Of a stretch of 33,875 bases of DNA, positions 24,353 through 32,317 are shown in pieces. Location: contig DFXZ01000009.1 of NCBI GenBank assembly GCA_002381805.1, forward strand, positions 1-33,875, given 5' to 3'. The stretch is from Bdellovibrio sp. UBA4095 (GTDB taxonomy: Bacteria; Bdellovibrionota; Bdellovibrionia; Bdellovibrionales; Bdellovibrionaceae). A model generated the notes under the pieces. It did no database searches and was not told where the DNA came from. It saw only the letters and a program-made list of their open reading frames with translations. The position numbers and the translations under genes are program-made. Each line of letters opens with the position of its first letter. The stretch's first letter is position 1.

Positions 24353-24817
24353 GTGGTAGAGATCAAATTAGGCAATCAGATGAAGCGCCTCATGGAGCAG
24401 GCCGGAATCAGCATCAAGACCCTTAGTAACCTCGCAGATGTCCCGGTTAAAACCTTGTATGGCTGGACCGCGGGTAATCGTCCCAGGGACATCATGGATG
24501 TCATGCGCGTAGCTGAAACTTTAAACGTATCACTTGAAGAGTTGTTATTCGGTCGAAAAACAGACGGACAAAGCTCGCCCATGAAAGACTGTCAGCAAGA
24601 AATCGCCAAATGGCTTAAAACTCTCAGGCAACGAATGAGGTTTAGCTTTAAGGAAGTCTCTCATGCTACGAATCTGCCTGTCGATATGCTGATGGCTTGG
24701 GAAGAGAAGGGTGACATCCCAATCGCGCAGCTTATTGCGCTCACTGCAATCTACCAAGTCCCGAGCGAAGTCGTAGCGGCAAAGTTGATATTTCTAACTA
24801 ACCGAGAGTTGGGTTAA
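24353..24817 (+). CDS. HTH regulator with two helix-turn-helix units
   Basis: The start is GTG 24353, with AGGAGG at 24343-24348. The 154-aa protein has two XRE-type units. Unit 1 covers about residues 6-66 (LMEQAGISIKTLSNLADVP, VKTLYGWTAGNRP, LNVSLEELLFG). Unit 2 covers about 82-145 (LRQRMRFSFKEVSHATNLP, VDMLMAWEEKGD). This resembles a duplicated repressor that could bind two half-sites within one chain. It is divergent from the small HTH gene and shares the operator region. Confidence 0.8.
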   Translation: MVEIKLGNQMKRLMEQAGISIKTLSNLADVPVKTLYGWTAGNRPRDIMDVMRVAETLNVSLEELLFGRKTDGQSSPMKDCQQEIAKWLKTLRQRMRFSFKEVSHATNLPVDMLMAWEEKGDIPIAQLIALTAIYQVPSEVVAAKLIFLTNRELG

Positions 24818-24830
24818 GGAGAGTTTCTAT

Positions 24831-25247
24831 TTACTCTTCCAGATAAGACTTGTGATTTTCAAACCAGTCCATGAGCTGATCTTTGGTAACGTTACCAGCC
24901 GCGCACGATTCGATAATTTCTGCGAGGCCATTGATATCTTGATCTTCGTCTAATGGATAGCTCAGATCCATACCGTGTTGGTTTAAGAAAGTGATAGCGA
25001 CCAGGGCGCCGGTCCTCTTATTGCCATCAGTGAAAGCATGGCTTTTGACGAGATAAAAACATAGCGCACCAGCGACTTTTGAAAGCCCACCATGGGCAAA
25101 TGGATACGTGCCTGGATAGAACGCTGTGGAGATTGCACTTTCTACCTTTCCCAGGTCGTTGCAATGATGAGGATTACCTCCTTGCTCGCAAATATACTTA
25201 TTTACGGCTATCACGGCATCGGCCGTTGGAATCCAGATAATTCTCAT
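24831..25247 (-). CDS. doc: Doc-family (Fic-fold) toxin
   Basis: The 138-aa protein matches the death-on-curing toxin family, length about 125-140. The active-site motif is HAFTDGNKRTG at residues 70-80 (Doc type HxFxxxNKR). Fold elements around it are conserved, including LSKVAGALCFYLVKS before and LVAITFLNQHG after. Doc proteins phosphorylate EF-Tu and halt translation until the antitoxin neutralises them. It overlaps the antitoxin gene by ATGA (25247-25244) and lies downstream of it, the usual antitoxin-toxin order. Confidence 0.88.
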   Translation of the reverse strand: MRIIWIPTADAVIAVNKYICEQGGNPHHCNDLGKVESAISTAFYPGTYPFAHGGLSKVAGALCFYLVKSHAFTDGNKRTGALVAITFLNQHGMDLSYPLDEDQDINGLAEIIESCAAGNVTKDQLMDWFENHKSYLEE

Positions 25248-25471
25248 TTAAGCTTATCCATCGCATTCTTATGCTTCTTGAATGCTTTGCTAGCAGACGC
25301 TAGAAAATCTTTCTCATTCACAGGAGCTAGTTGAATTGTTTGCGGTTCAGAGATGAACTTTGACACAGCCATATTCATTAGCTGTGAAAATTTAATCCCG
25401 TTGGCCTCTAGGTATTTCTCAACCTTAGCTTCAAGTTCATCTTCTAGTCGTATAGTTTTGGGTAGTCCCAT
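25244..25471 (-). CDS. Ribbon-helix-helix-type antitoxin for Doc
   Basis: A 75-aa protein with an N-terminal ribbon-helix-helix-like segment (GLPKTIRLEDELEAKVEKYL, FSQLMNMAVSKFI) expected to dimerise and bind DNA, and a charged C-terminal tail (FLASASKAFKKHKNAMDKLK) that would cap the toxin. GGAGG precedes ATG 25471. The palindrome at 25482 lies just upstream, consistent with autorepression. Pairing with a Doc toxin rather than a Phd-type antitoxin is a less common combination. Confidence 0.75.
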   Translation of the reverse strand: MGLPKTIRLEDELEAKVEKYLEANGIKFSQLMNMAVSKFISEPQTIQLAPVNEKDFLASASKAFKKHKNAMDKLK

Positions 25472-25481
25472 AAAACCTCCA

Positions 25482-25499
25482 TGTAGTTATAATACTACA
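25482..25499. promoter_or_regulatory. Palindromic operator of the toxin-antitoxin operon
   Basis: TGTAGT-TATAAT-ACTACA is a perfect inverted repeat with six-base arms; the spacer TATAAT reads as a -10 box on the plus strand and ATTATA on the minus strand. It lies 11 bp before the antitoxin ATG and directly upstream of its ribosome site. It shares the GTAG-N-CTAC form with the operator at 24314-24331. Confidence 0.6.
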
Positions 25500-25566
25500 A
25501 AATAATACAAAACTATACATATTTATAACTTATTGAAAACAATAGTAAATTCTCCTTCTTTAAGAC

Positions 25567-25603
25567 GGCTCCGCAGCCGAAAGGAGTAAATGGCTGCGGA
25601 GCC
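25567..25603. other. Strong hairpin in the 25500-25884 gap
   Basis: GGCTCCGCAGCC pairs perfectly with GGCTGCGGAGCC (12 bp) around a 13-base loop. No T-run follows on the plus strand, but TTCTTTAAGAC precedes it, which on the minus strand is a poor T-tail. The remaining 280 bp up to the lipoprotein start contain no convincing gene, only short frames, and some GC-rich patches near 25770-25810. The region may hold an RNA or a relic. Confidence 0.5.
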
Positions 25604-25884
25604 CGAGGGATACGTTCAAAACAATTGCAAAAGGAGATCAAGCCTTATCGGGGCTCTAATTGTGCAACACGGCTGAAGCCCGGATTTTGGATCGGATACT
25701 TCTCGCTGAAACGGATTCTTGCGTGCTTCTATGCCGATGTATGGCTGCAATAATAATAATACAAATACCGCCGATGTCGGGGTCCGAGCCGAGCGGGTGA
25801 AAACCGGATAGTTTAGTTTTTCTAGCGAATAAAATGCGAGTCATCGCTGGCCGAACAATCGCATGGCTCCTCAGCGGAGGCTTT

Positions 25885-26700
25885 ATGCGCTTTTTATTTG
25901 CAGTATGTTTATTAATTTTAAATGGTTGTGCCGACGAATTAAATCCACCCGCCGTGGTGGTATCTGAAGTTAAGGAACTTGCAGTCGAAAATCTGACCTA
26001 TTCTTTTGAGGCAATGCCTGAACCCAATCAATATAAGCTAATATTTAAGTGGCCGGTAAAAACTGAACCCTTTTATTTAAGATCACTGCATAGCAGAGGA
26101 TTTCAGACCTCACCGCTAGACACTGCCTATTCTGAAATATTAGAAGGCGGAAAACACTATACATACCAAGTGCTAAAAGAGAGTGGCGATGTGCTCACTG
26201 AGCTTAAGATATTACCGCCGCACGATATCGTGCTGTCTGGAAATATCGATTATGCAGGGGATGTGCTTTTGCGCGCAAATCGCATCTTCATTAGGAAAGA
26301 TGCCATGCTTACTTTGCTTCGCAGTAACATAATTATTCGAACCAAGGAAATTATCGCAGAAGGCGGAACTATTCGTAATTATCCGACCGACTTTATGGAA
26401 TGCATTCGAGTTGGACAAGCTTATAACGGCGGCGACATTTCTATTTTTGCTGAAAAAGCTGCAGGAAAACTCACCATCGTTAATCAAGGCGCGCTCGGGT
26501 GTCACCCAGGAGCTAAAGGCGGCAATGGCGGAGCTGTAAAAGTAAATATCGATGATGGAGAAAGACTTAATCTCGATATTCAGCTACTTCGTGCGACTGG
26601 TCTGCCATGGAAAAATGGCTTTAGACCTTTGCATGAGTACGGAGAAGTCGGCACCGCCTGTGTATCTCTTAAAAAAGAGGACAATCGTGAATGCCTCTAA
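25885..26700 (+). CDS. Lipoprotein with beta-helix-like glycine-rich repeats
   Basis: ATG 25885 follows GCGGAGG. The 271-aa product has a lipobox (CLLILNGC, Cys near residue 15). The C-terminal half contains NIIIRTKEIIAEGGTIRNYP, AYNGGDISIFAEKAAGKLTI and GAKGGNGGAVKVNI, a Gly-rich strand pattern seen in surface proteins of Bdellovibrio-like bacteria. Its last 14 nt overlap the next lipoprotein gene. It lies upstream of VirB-like genes but resembles no known type IV secretion component. Confidence 0.72.
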   Translation: MRFLFAVCLLILNGCADELNPPAVVVSEVKELAVENLTYSFEAMPEPNQYKLIFKWPVKTEPFYLRSLHSRGFQTSPLDTAYSEILEGGKHYTYQVLKESGDVLTELKILPPHDIVLSGNIDYAGDVLLRANRIFIRKDAMLTLLRSNIIIRTKEIIAEGGTIRNYPTDFMECIRVGQAYNGGDISIFAEKAAGKLTIVNQGALGCHPGAKGGNGGAVKVNIDDGERLNLDIQLLRATGLPWKNGFRPLHEYGEVGTACVSLKKEDNRECL

Positions 26701-27163
26701 ACTTGTGCTGCTTTCAGGAGTGATTTTACTTCAAGCCTGCGCGCACACAACCAAAGGAAAACTCTATCAGAACATGGCTCTATCCGCCGGAGCAGGCGCC
26801 CTCATCGGTCAAACACATCGGGACTATCCCAACACCTATTCATTCTCACTTGCCAGCGCTGCTGCGGCACTCGCAGCCCTCCTAACGATTCACTTTCAAG
26901 ATCCAGACAAAGAAGTAAAAAAAATCAGAGAAGAAATGGCGCTTTTAAAATCTGTCTACTCACCTGAAAAACTTGAAAAACAAGTCGCAGGCCGGCCGCT
27001 TGTTTTCGGAAACGAAATTCTCGAATCCTACAAAAAAATGATCGTTCCAGGTGAGTATCGTATTTACTCGATCGATCGGTGGGTGCCGGAGGGGGAGAAT
27101 AGGTTGGTGCATCAGGATAAAATTATCGAACTCATACCCCCATCCCTGAGGGCGGACCGATGA
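26687..27163 (+). CDS. Lipoprotein with a glycine/alanine-rich membrane hairpin
   Basis: GTG 26687 with GAGG upstream gives MNASKLVLLSGVILLQAC, a proper lipobox signal. The 158-aa product then has two hydrophobic Gly/Ala-rich segments (ALSAGAGALIGQT and SLASAAAALAALLTI) and a charged helical region (KEVKKIREEMALLKS). The C-terminal PGEYRIYSIDRWVPEG precedes the end. The last codon (CGA) and TGA stop belong to the left end of R1 copy E. Possibly a VirB7/TraV-like small lipoprotein given the VirB genes downstream, but similarity is not clear. Confidence 0.65.
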   Translation: MNASKLVLLSGVILLQACAHTTKGKLYQNMALSAGAGALIGQTHRDYPNTYSFSLASAAAALAALLTIHFQDPDKEVKKIREEMALLKSVYSPEKLEKQVAGRPLVFGNEILESYKKMIVPGEYRIYSIDRWVPEGENRLVHQDKIIELIPPSLRADR

Positions 27164-27276
27164 AAGACATGCATCTTCTTCGTTATCGGGTAGCTAGCAT
27201 GTCCTCGGCGTATTTTGAATACGCCTGCGGTAACTAGCTTCCCTCTGCCTCGAATCTGCACGCCTTTGATCGGTCC
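27154..27276 (+). repeat. R1 palindromic repeat, copy E
   Basis: GGACCGATGAAAGACATGC at the left end pairs with GCACGCCTTTGATCGGTCC at the right. Inside are CATCTTCTTCGTTATCGG, a centre in which GTATT pairs with AATAC, and CTCTGCCTCGAATCTG. The upstream gene's TGA (27161-27163) is in its left arm. Confidence 0.88.
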
Positions 27277-27307
27277 GTAGTATTGAAAGTTAAGAGCGAA
27301 CACTCCC

Positions 27308-27341
27308 CTCCGCCGCGCGCTTGCGGCCTTTTGATCAGCCG
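27308..27341 (+). repeat. R1 right-half fragment E'
   Basis: CTCCGCCGCGCGCTTGCGGC followed by CTTTTGATCAGCC matches the right arm of R1 elements. It lies 31 bp after the end of copy E, with no matching left arm. Confidence 0.65.
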
Positions 27342-27504
27342 CTGGATATAGAGGCTCATGAAAATCAGATTAACTAAGGGAGAAATACCGATTCCCACCT
27401 GTTGTTTCTGGTGCCCCAGATCAGCTCAAAGAGAAAACAAAATATTATTTAAGTAGTTTGGATGCTGTACCGATAAGTGTATTGCGATTTGTGGAGTAAA
27501 TCTG

Positions 27505-28536
27505 ATGAGCGCGTATGACGACAAACAGCGAAAAACCGAAATGTTTCAAGAAGAACAATTGCGAATTCAAAGAGAGCAGTTGCGGTATCACCAAGAGCAT
27601 TTAGCTTTAGAAAAAGAAAAAATTCAATCTGATTGGAACGATCGTCAAATCGCTGAGCAAAGGCGAATACAACTAATACAAGAAAGACAGGAAGCTAAGC
27701 GTTATCGCAAATTTTTGAAATGGGCTAATCGCTTCTGTGTTCGAGAAAATAGCCATCTTTTAAGTGATGATGAAGTCAACAAGAATAAAGAGATTGTATC
27801 TCTATATTTGGAAACAGAAAAGCTGATTGAGGAGCTGGAACAATTAGAGAAAATTGATATGTCTGATGACCTTATAGAGTTCGTTGATTTGCTGTTGGAT
27901 AAAAATGAATCAAGAATAGAATATTTCGAAGCAAGCATAGGCGCAGGAATGCCTGATCTAATATTCTACATGGAACATGGCTCGAGCCTAATCGATAAGC
28001 TTGATAAGGCAATTATTGATTCTCAAAAATGGGTGGGGGTTTACCAATATAAAAGCAAAGCACATAAGTATTTCTTTTCGCATCTTCAAAGGATTATAGA
28101 TTGGACTCTGTTGGAGGTAATATTAACTTCTCCTTTGCTCGGGATCCTCATTCAAATTATTTGGTGGATTGGTTCAGTCGTCGGTAAAATTCCTTCTCCA
28201 GATTTTTTCTTCTTTTTTAATTTTACTTTGGTCATTATAGCGCTAAGGTTGTTTGTAGGAGCTATCTATATAGTATTTTATCTTTTCCTTAAAAAGGGGC
28301 CTTTAAACTCTTTCTATAAACAGCTAAGTCTGGTTATGTATGGCAGACGCGAAATTTTCAGAATCCCTTCTGATGAAGAGTTTATTCGAGATCTTGAACG
28401 GCTGACCTTGGTAAGCTTCAAGGCGACCCAAGTAATCGATCTTTCCTCTGAGATTATGAACGCCCGTAACTATTTTACGAAGATTCATAATTTTTTGATT
28501 TCACCTCCCATTGGCAGAATAAAAAGTGAAAGGTAG
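27505..28536 (+). CDS. Coiled-coil membrane protein
   Basis: ATG 27505 with GGAG upstream. The 343-aa product starts with a long coiled coil rich in Gln, Glu and Arg (about residues 8-75, QLRIQREQLRYHQEHL), then a second acidic coil (about 90-115, EKLIEELEQLEKI). Two membrane helices follow at about 205-228 and 240-262, then a C-terminal helical domain. It is probably an inner-membrane protein with a large cytoplasmic N-terminus. It is AT-rich and lies between VirB-related genes that are more GC-rich, so it looks like a later insertion into that cluster. Function unknown. Confidence 0.7.
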   Translation: MSAYDDKQRKTEMFQEEQLRIQREQLRYHQEHLALEKEKIQSDWNDRQIAEQRRIQLIQERQEAKRYRKFLKWANRFCVRENSHLLSDDEVNKNKEIVSLYLETEKLIEELEQLEKIDMSDDLIEFVDLLLDKNESRIEYFEASIGAGMPDLIFYMEHGSSLIDKLDKAIIDSQKWVGVYQYKSKAHKYFFSHLQRIIDWTLLEVILTSPLLGILIQIIWWIGSVVGKIPSPDFFFFFNFTLVIIALRLFVGAIYIVFYLFLKKGPLNSFYKQLSLVMYGRREIFRIPSDEEFIRDLERLTLVSFKATQVIDLSSEIMNARNYFTKIHNFLISPPIGRIKSER

Positions 28537-28661
28537 CTTGGCGTTTTGCTAGAATTCTATTTGGTAAAGTCGGACAGGATCCGACGGACGAATATTAGGA
28601 ATATCTTTACTTGCAAATCACAGAATCTCATTTTTTGCACCTCTCGCTAGTAGAGGTATTT

Positions 28662-28940
28662 ATGAAGTCGGGATTCATAGTTATTTTTTTAATTGCGGGA
28701 ATTGGTGTGTTTGCGGAATTTGCTCTCGCAAAAGATATTACTGCGGCGGCAGCGACGGCGCAGGCGCAGTTTGCGCAAATTGGGATTGCTGCCGCCGGCA
28801 TCGGTATCACCATCGGCGGGATTCTCTTTGCCGTAGGACTTGGCTCCGTAGGGAGGTGGGTTTTGCAGAGTGGGCTTACGGGGGGAGCGATTATCTTCGG
28901 TTTACAGGGGATTATATCGCTCATGCGCTTAATCTTCTAG
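28662..28940 (+). CDS. VirB2/TrbC-like pilin subunit
   Basis: GAGGT precedes ATG 28662 (in-frame starts upstream lack one). The 92-aa precursor has a signal peptide (MKSGFIVIFLIAGIGVF ending AEFALA), then an Ala/Gly-rich helix (AAAATAQAQFAQIGIAAAGI) and two further hydrophobic helices (ITIGGILFAVGLG and GGAIIFGLQGIISLMRLIF). This is the VirB2/TrbC layout of type IV secretion or conjugative pilins. It precedes VirB3- and VirB4-like genes. R1 copy F begins at the last base of its TAG stop. Confidence 0.75.
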   Translation: MKSGFIVIFLIAGIGVFAEFALAKDITAAAATAQAQFAQIGIAAAGIGITIGGILFAVGLGSVGRWVLQSGLTGGAIIFGLQGIISLMRLIF

Positions 28941-29121
28941 AGCGATGAAAAGCACGAATCTTCTGCGTTGTCGGACTGCGACTTGCTGACTCAGGCTCCT
29001 GCCTTCGTCCCTTCGGGTTACACTTCGGGGTAGCATCCTGCTACGCCGATCGACGTATTGATACTTACGCCTGTGGTGGCCGATTATCCTCCGCCTTGAA
29101 TCTGGACAATTTTGAACGCTC
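28940..29121 (+). repeat. R1 palindromic repeat, copy F, with internal insertion
   Basis: GAGCGATGAAAAG at the left and TTTTGAACGCTC at the right are the terminal inverted repeat. CTTCTGCGTTGTCGG, GATCGACGTATTG, TACGCCTGTGGTGG and CCGCCTTGAATCTG follow the R1 plan. An extra segment of about 60 bp (28987-29050) with GC-rich short repeats splits the left arm. The first G is the last base of the VirB2 gene's TAG. Confidence 0.8.
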
Positions 29122-29138
29122 TATGTGGGAAAAAATAT

Positions 29139-29172
29139 GACCGCGTTGAATCTCCGCGCATTTGATCGCTCC
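29139..29172 (+). repeat. R1 right-half fragment F'
   Basis: GACCGCGTTGAATCTCCGCG followed by CATTTGATCGCTCC matches the right arm of R1. It lies 17 bp after copy F and lacks a left arm, exactly as fragment E' does after copy E. Confidence 0.65.
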
Positions 29173-29230
29173 TAGTTCTGACTAACTGAAATAGAAACCC
29201 ACGGGTCAACTTAAAGTCTTCGTGGTTTTG

Positions 29231-29644
29231 TTAGGGTTTGCAGTAACCTTTGGGGAATTCGAACTGATCGATTAGTCTTTTGGAGTTGTCATAATAGAGA
29301 TAGCTCACATCAAAATGGTGCCTTATCGCTTCCATGTCTTTATTCGTGCAAAACATCTGCTTTAGCTGTTCGTTCATCGCGATTGAAAATCTCGTCGGAT
29401 CAATCTTATCAGAGGTCACATTATAAACATATTTAAGGTGCGATTTTTCAAGTTTTACTGAAGTTAAGGTCGTGTAGTCTTCGACCTTCTGAGGAAGGCG
29501 CTTGTTCCATTCAACGAGTTCCTGCTGAAACTTTGCAAGGTCTCGTTCTTTAATGTTGGCATTGACGAAGTGAGAAGCGGTCATTGCGACGGCCACTCCA
29601 ATAGCACTACTTATAATCTGCGTTTTATTGATCGATCTCTTCAC
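29231..29644 (-). CDS. Membrane-anchored small protein inside the VirB cluster
   Basis: GTG 29644 has GGAGGA upstream, better than ATG 29659. The 137-aa product has an N-terminal helix (IISSAIGVAVAMTASHFV), then a soluble domain with the pattern LPQKVEDYTTLTSVKLEKSH, YVYNVTSDK, MFCTNKDM and FDVSYLYYDN. I recall this pattern from small periplasmic proteins found in mobile elements and Pseudomonas-type genomes. Its two Cys may form a disulfide. It is transcribed against the surrounding VirB genes, so it is a separate unit. Confidence 0.65.
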   Translation of the reverse strand: MKRSINKTQIISSAIGVAVAMTASHFVNANIKERDLAKFQQELVEWNKRLPQKVEDYTTLTSVKLEKSHLKYVYNVTSDKIDPTRFSIAMNEQLKQMFCTNKDMEAIRHHFDVSYLYYDNSKRLIDQFEFPKGYCKP

Positions 29645-29798
29645 GCCAGGTTCCTCCATGTTTTGTATCGGCAGAAAACTGATAGTTATTTAGTCTCTTC
29701 GCGAAATTTTGGTCCGATAGATGGATTTTATAATGCTCACACAGGGGCGTACGGGCTGGGCTTTAGATTGCTTTGGATTAATATCATGGAGGCACAGC

Positions 29799-30047
29799 AT
29801 GAAAGTTAAGTCGGTGAGGTTGTTGAATGAGCGGAATGGGTGGTTTGGACTTTCGGTCTGGGATATTTGTGGGTTGGGGTATCTATTGCTCATCGCCCAT
29901 ACCTTGCTCGCACTCGTTGGGCTTGAGCTTCTGTCCTTTGTTCTAACCGGACTCGTGGCTCTTGTCCTACTCAGTATTCGTCTCAAAGCGCGGCCAAAAA
30001 CCATTCGCGATTTCATCAGATCAAAAATCACTTCCAAGGTTCAGTAA
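29799..30047 (+). CDS. VirB3/TrbD-like inner-membrane protein
   Basis: GGAGG at 29788-29792 precedes ATG 29799. The 82-aa protein has a short polar N-terminus (VKSVRLLNERNGWFGLSVWD), two close helices (ICGLGYLLLIAHTLLAL and FVLTGLVALVLLSI) and a basic end, the size and topology of VirB3. The VirB4-like gene starts at the base directly after its stop, the usual virB3-virB4 arrangement. Confidence 0.7.
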   Translation: MKVKSVRLLNERNGWFGLSVWDICGLGYLLLIAHTLLALVGLELLSFVLTGLVALVLLSIRLKARPKTIRDFIRSKITSKVQ

Positions 30048-32189
30048 ATGCATAACGTTTCATTTAAAGATCATTCTTTCTATATCTCAGAGAAGAGCAC
30101 CATCGGCCTTCAGTTCGAGTTTCATCCACTTGAGATTGAAAATCGCCCAGATGAGCAATTTCATAAAATGAACGAATTCGTTCGGAATCTACAGTCGAAT
30201 ATTCGCCTGCGAATCTCTACATCTGTCTGTAAGAGTCATCAATATCAACACTCGTCCAGACGGGCATTAGCCGTGAGTGAGATCGGCTTCACTGAATCCG
30301 TGAGTTTAATAACTATTGAAATGCAGCAGGCGTTTAATCCGATCAACACCGTGATTTCAAAATTTGTCAAAAAGGAAACCAATCTCGAAAAGCAATTTGA
30401 AATTCTACTTTCTGTTAAAGAAAGGCTCAAAGATGTTTTTCCGGCGCTCACGCATCAAAATGTTCAAGAGACTTCGGCTAAGGGTGCTGTCATTTCTGAA
30501 AGATCAATCGAGACTGAACACGGCAGCACGGGGCTGCTTAGGATTTTCAAGCTGCCGCAGGCTGAGTTTGAGGCTTTAGATTTTCATGAAAAACTCATGA
30601 GACTGCCAAAGCCTTTCGTCATTCATACGGCCTTTGCCCGAATGGACGACGTAACAACAAAGCTGCTGCTTGAAAAGAAAAAGAAACAAACTGTCGGCGA
30701 CACTTCGACCGAGGCAGGCGCACAGAATGAACTCACAGAAGAGCTTCTGCAGCAACAATTCAAAGACGGGATGAAGTTCTTTGAGTACGAGTATCTTATT
30801 GAGTTTCTAAGATCCTCCAAGGAGGAACTCACCAAAACTCTCCTAGAAGCGAAATCAATCCTCCAAGGATTTGAGGTCATCATTGAAACCTTTGGTCTTT
30901 ACCCCAGTATTCTAGCCACCAAGCCTGGGCACACCATGCACGTCCCAATGATCGAGGGCGAGTCGGCACTTTCCGCAATTTTACCTGTGTATGGAAGAAA
31001 GGAGCTCAAATCGCCAGAATTCGCTTATAACCGCTCTTTGCCACTTTTGAGGTCAGATGGTCACCTGTGGCACTTTGACCTGTTTAATCCAAAGTATAAC
31101 GCTTTTAACACGCTCTTGATCGGCACCAGCGGAAAAGGGAAGAGCGTCTTGCTCGGTCAGCTCACCCAAAGTCTTTTGCATGATGAAAATTTGTGTATCA
31201 TAAAACTTGATGTTGGCGGCTCTCACTCCAAAGAGTGCGAACTTTTTGGCGGCACCGAGTACGAGATGACTCTTGATAAAGGGTCGGGAATAAATCCTTT
31301 TGGAATATTGCTTTTATCGGAAACCACCGAGTCAGACAAAATTGCTATACTTTCGAAATTCCTGGTAACGCTCATCCAAGAACAAGGTGAACTCTTCATT
31401 CAAAAAAACCTGCGCGCGGAAATCGAAGATTCCGTTCGAAGGTATATTGAGCTTAATACTCAAAACCCAAGTCTTCAGGAGTTTTTTGATAAGTCACCGG
31501 AGTTTCCCAGAAAAGATCTTCTAAAGCGATGGACCCGCGGGGGAATTTACGAATCCGCATTTAAAGACACGTCGCCGGGTGCGGCGAACGCACCAGTTAG
31601 CACGCGACTTCGCTATTATAATTTCTCAAAGATTTTTCAGGCAGCGGACCCGGAGTTTGCTATTGCAGGCGTAGCCGCCGTGCTTGCTCAGTACAATACT
31701 GAATTAATCAAGAACGATGGCAAAAGAGTAGTTCTCATTTGTGACGAGATGCCGTTCTTCATTAAGCACTGTTTTGAGTTTTTCAAATTCAGCACGGCCA
31801 ACCTCAGAAAAGTCGGTAATGCCGTCATCCTCACCAGCCAGATTTCTTCCGACTTTGTCGTTGGCGGCGATACCGGGATCATCGACAACAGCCCGCAGAG
31901 GTTTCTCTTTAGCGTCGACGGTAAAGAAGATGACTTTGCCGCGAGACTCAATCTTAGCAAAGAAGCAGTTCAAAACATAAAAACCCTTCGAACCGTAAGC
32001 GGCCAGTACAGCCAAATGCTGCTTCAAAGCGAAGACTCTGCGCTGAGACTTCAGCTTGAAATCACCAGGAAGGAGTATTGGGAATTGACGACGAGTAGGG
32101 TGGATAAGGATAGGATTGTGCAGTTGATGGGGGTGGTGAGGGGACTATCCCTCCAAGAAGCCATCGCCTGCCTCTCTATGGAGCGATGA
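30048..32189 (+). CDS. virB4: VirB4/TraC-family type IV secretion ATPase
   Basis: A 713-aa AAA+-like ATPase of the size and layout of VirB4/TraC. The N-terminal domain (about residues 1-330) contacts the membrane complex. Walker A is GTSGKGKS at residues 359-366, followed by VLLGQLTQSLLHDE. Walker B is RVVLICDEMPFF with Asp-Glu at 566-567. Downstream, VILTSQISSDF (about 598-608) is the sensor/Q-motif region. It powers substrate transport and pilus assembly in type IV secretion. It starts directly after the VirB3-like stop. The last codons (GAG CGA TGA) belong to R1 copy G. Confidence 0.9.
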   Translation: MHNVSFKDHSFYISEKSTIGLQFEFHPLEIENRPDEQFHKMNEFVRNLQSNIRLRISTSVCKSHQYQHSSRRALAVSEIGFTESVSLITIEMQQAFNPINTVISKFVKKETNLEKQFEILLSVKERLKDVFPALTHQNVQETSAKGAVISERSIETEHGSTGLLRIFKLPQAEFEALDFHEKLMRLPKPFVIHTAFARMDDVTTKLLLEKKKKQTVGDTSTEAGAQNELTEELLQQQFKDGMKFFEYEYLIEFLRSSKEELTKTLLEAKSILQGFEVIIETFGLYPSILATKPGHTMHVPMIEGESALSAILPVYGRKELKSPEFAYNRSLPLLRSDGHLWHFDLFNPKYNAFNTLLIGTSGKGKSVLLGQLTQSLLHDENLCIIKLDVGGSHSKECELFGGTEYEMTLDKGSGINPFGILLLSETTESDKIAILSKFLVTLIQEQGELFIQKNLRAEIEDSVRRYIELNTQNPSLQEFFDKSPEFPRKDLLKRWTRGGIYESAFKDTSPGAANAPVSTRLRYYNFSKIFQAADPEFAIAGVAAVLAQYNTELIKNDGKRVVLICDEMPFFIKHCFEFFKFSTANLRKVGNAVILTSQISSDFVVGGDTGIIDNSPQRFLFSVDGKEDDFAARLNLSKEAVQNIKTLRTVSGQYSQMLLQSEDSALRLQLEITRKEYWELTTSRVDKDRIVQLMGVVRGLSLQEAIACLSMER

Positions 32190-32302
32190 AAGTCATTCAT
32201 CTGCTGCGTTGTCGAACCCCTAGCGGTCCTCGACGTATAGGTTATACGCCTGTGGGTGCTAGGGGGTTCTTAGCCTTGCATCTAAAGGCCTTTGATCGCT
32301 CC
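32180..32302 (+). repeat. R1 palindromic repeat, copy G
   Basis: GGAGCGATGAAAGTC on the left pairs with CTTTGATCGCTCC on the right; interior CATCTGCTGCGTTGTCG, centre GTATAGGTTATAC, right arm TTAGCCTTGCATCT. The TGA stop of the VirB4-like gene (32187-32189) and its last two codons lie in the left arm. Confidence 0.88.
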
Positions 32303-32317
32303 GGAACAAAATAGCTT

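Noticed and set aside
25656..25844. Leftward 62-codon frame in the toxin-lipoprotein gap
   Set aside because: Composition is unlike a protein (long Ile run), and it overlaps the next gene's leader; no ribosome site.
31704..32027. Leftward 107-codon frame within the VirB4-like gene
   Set aside because: Antisense shadow of a conserved ATPase region.
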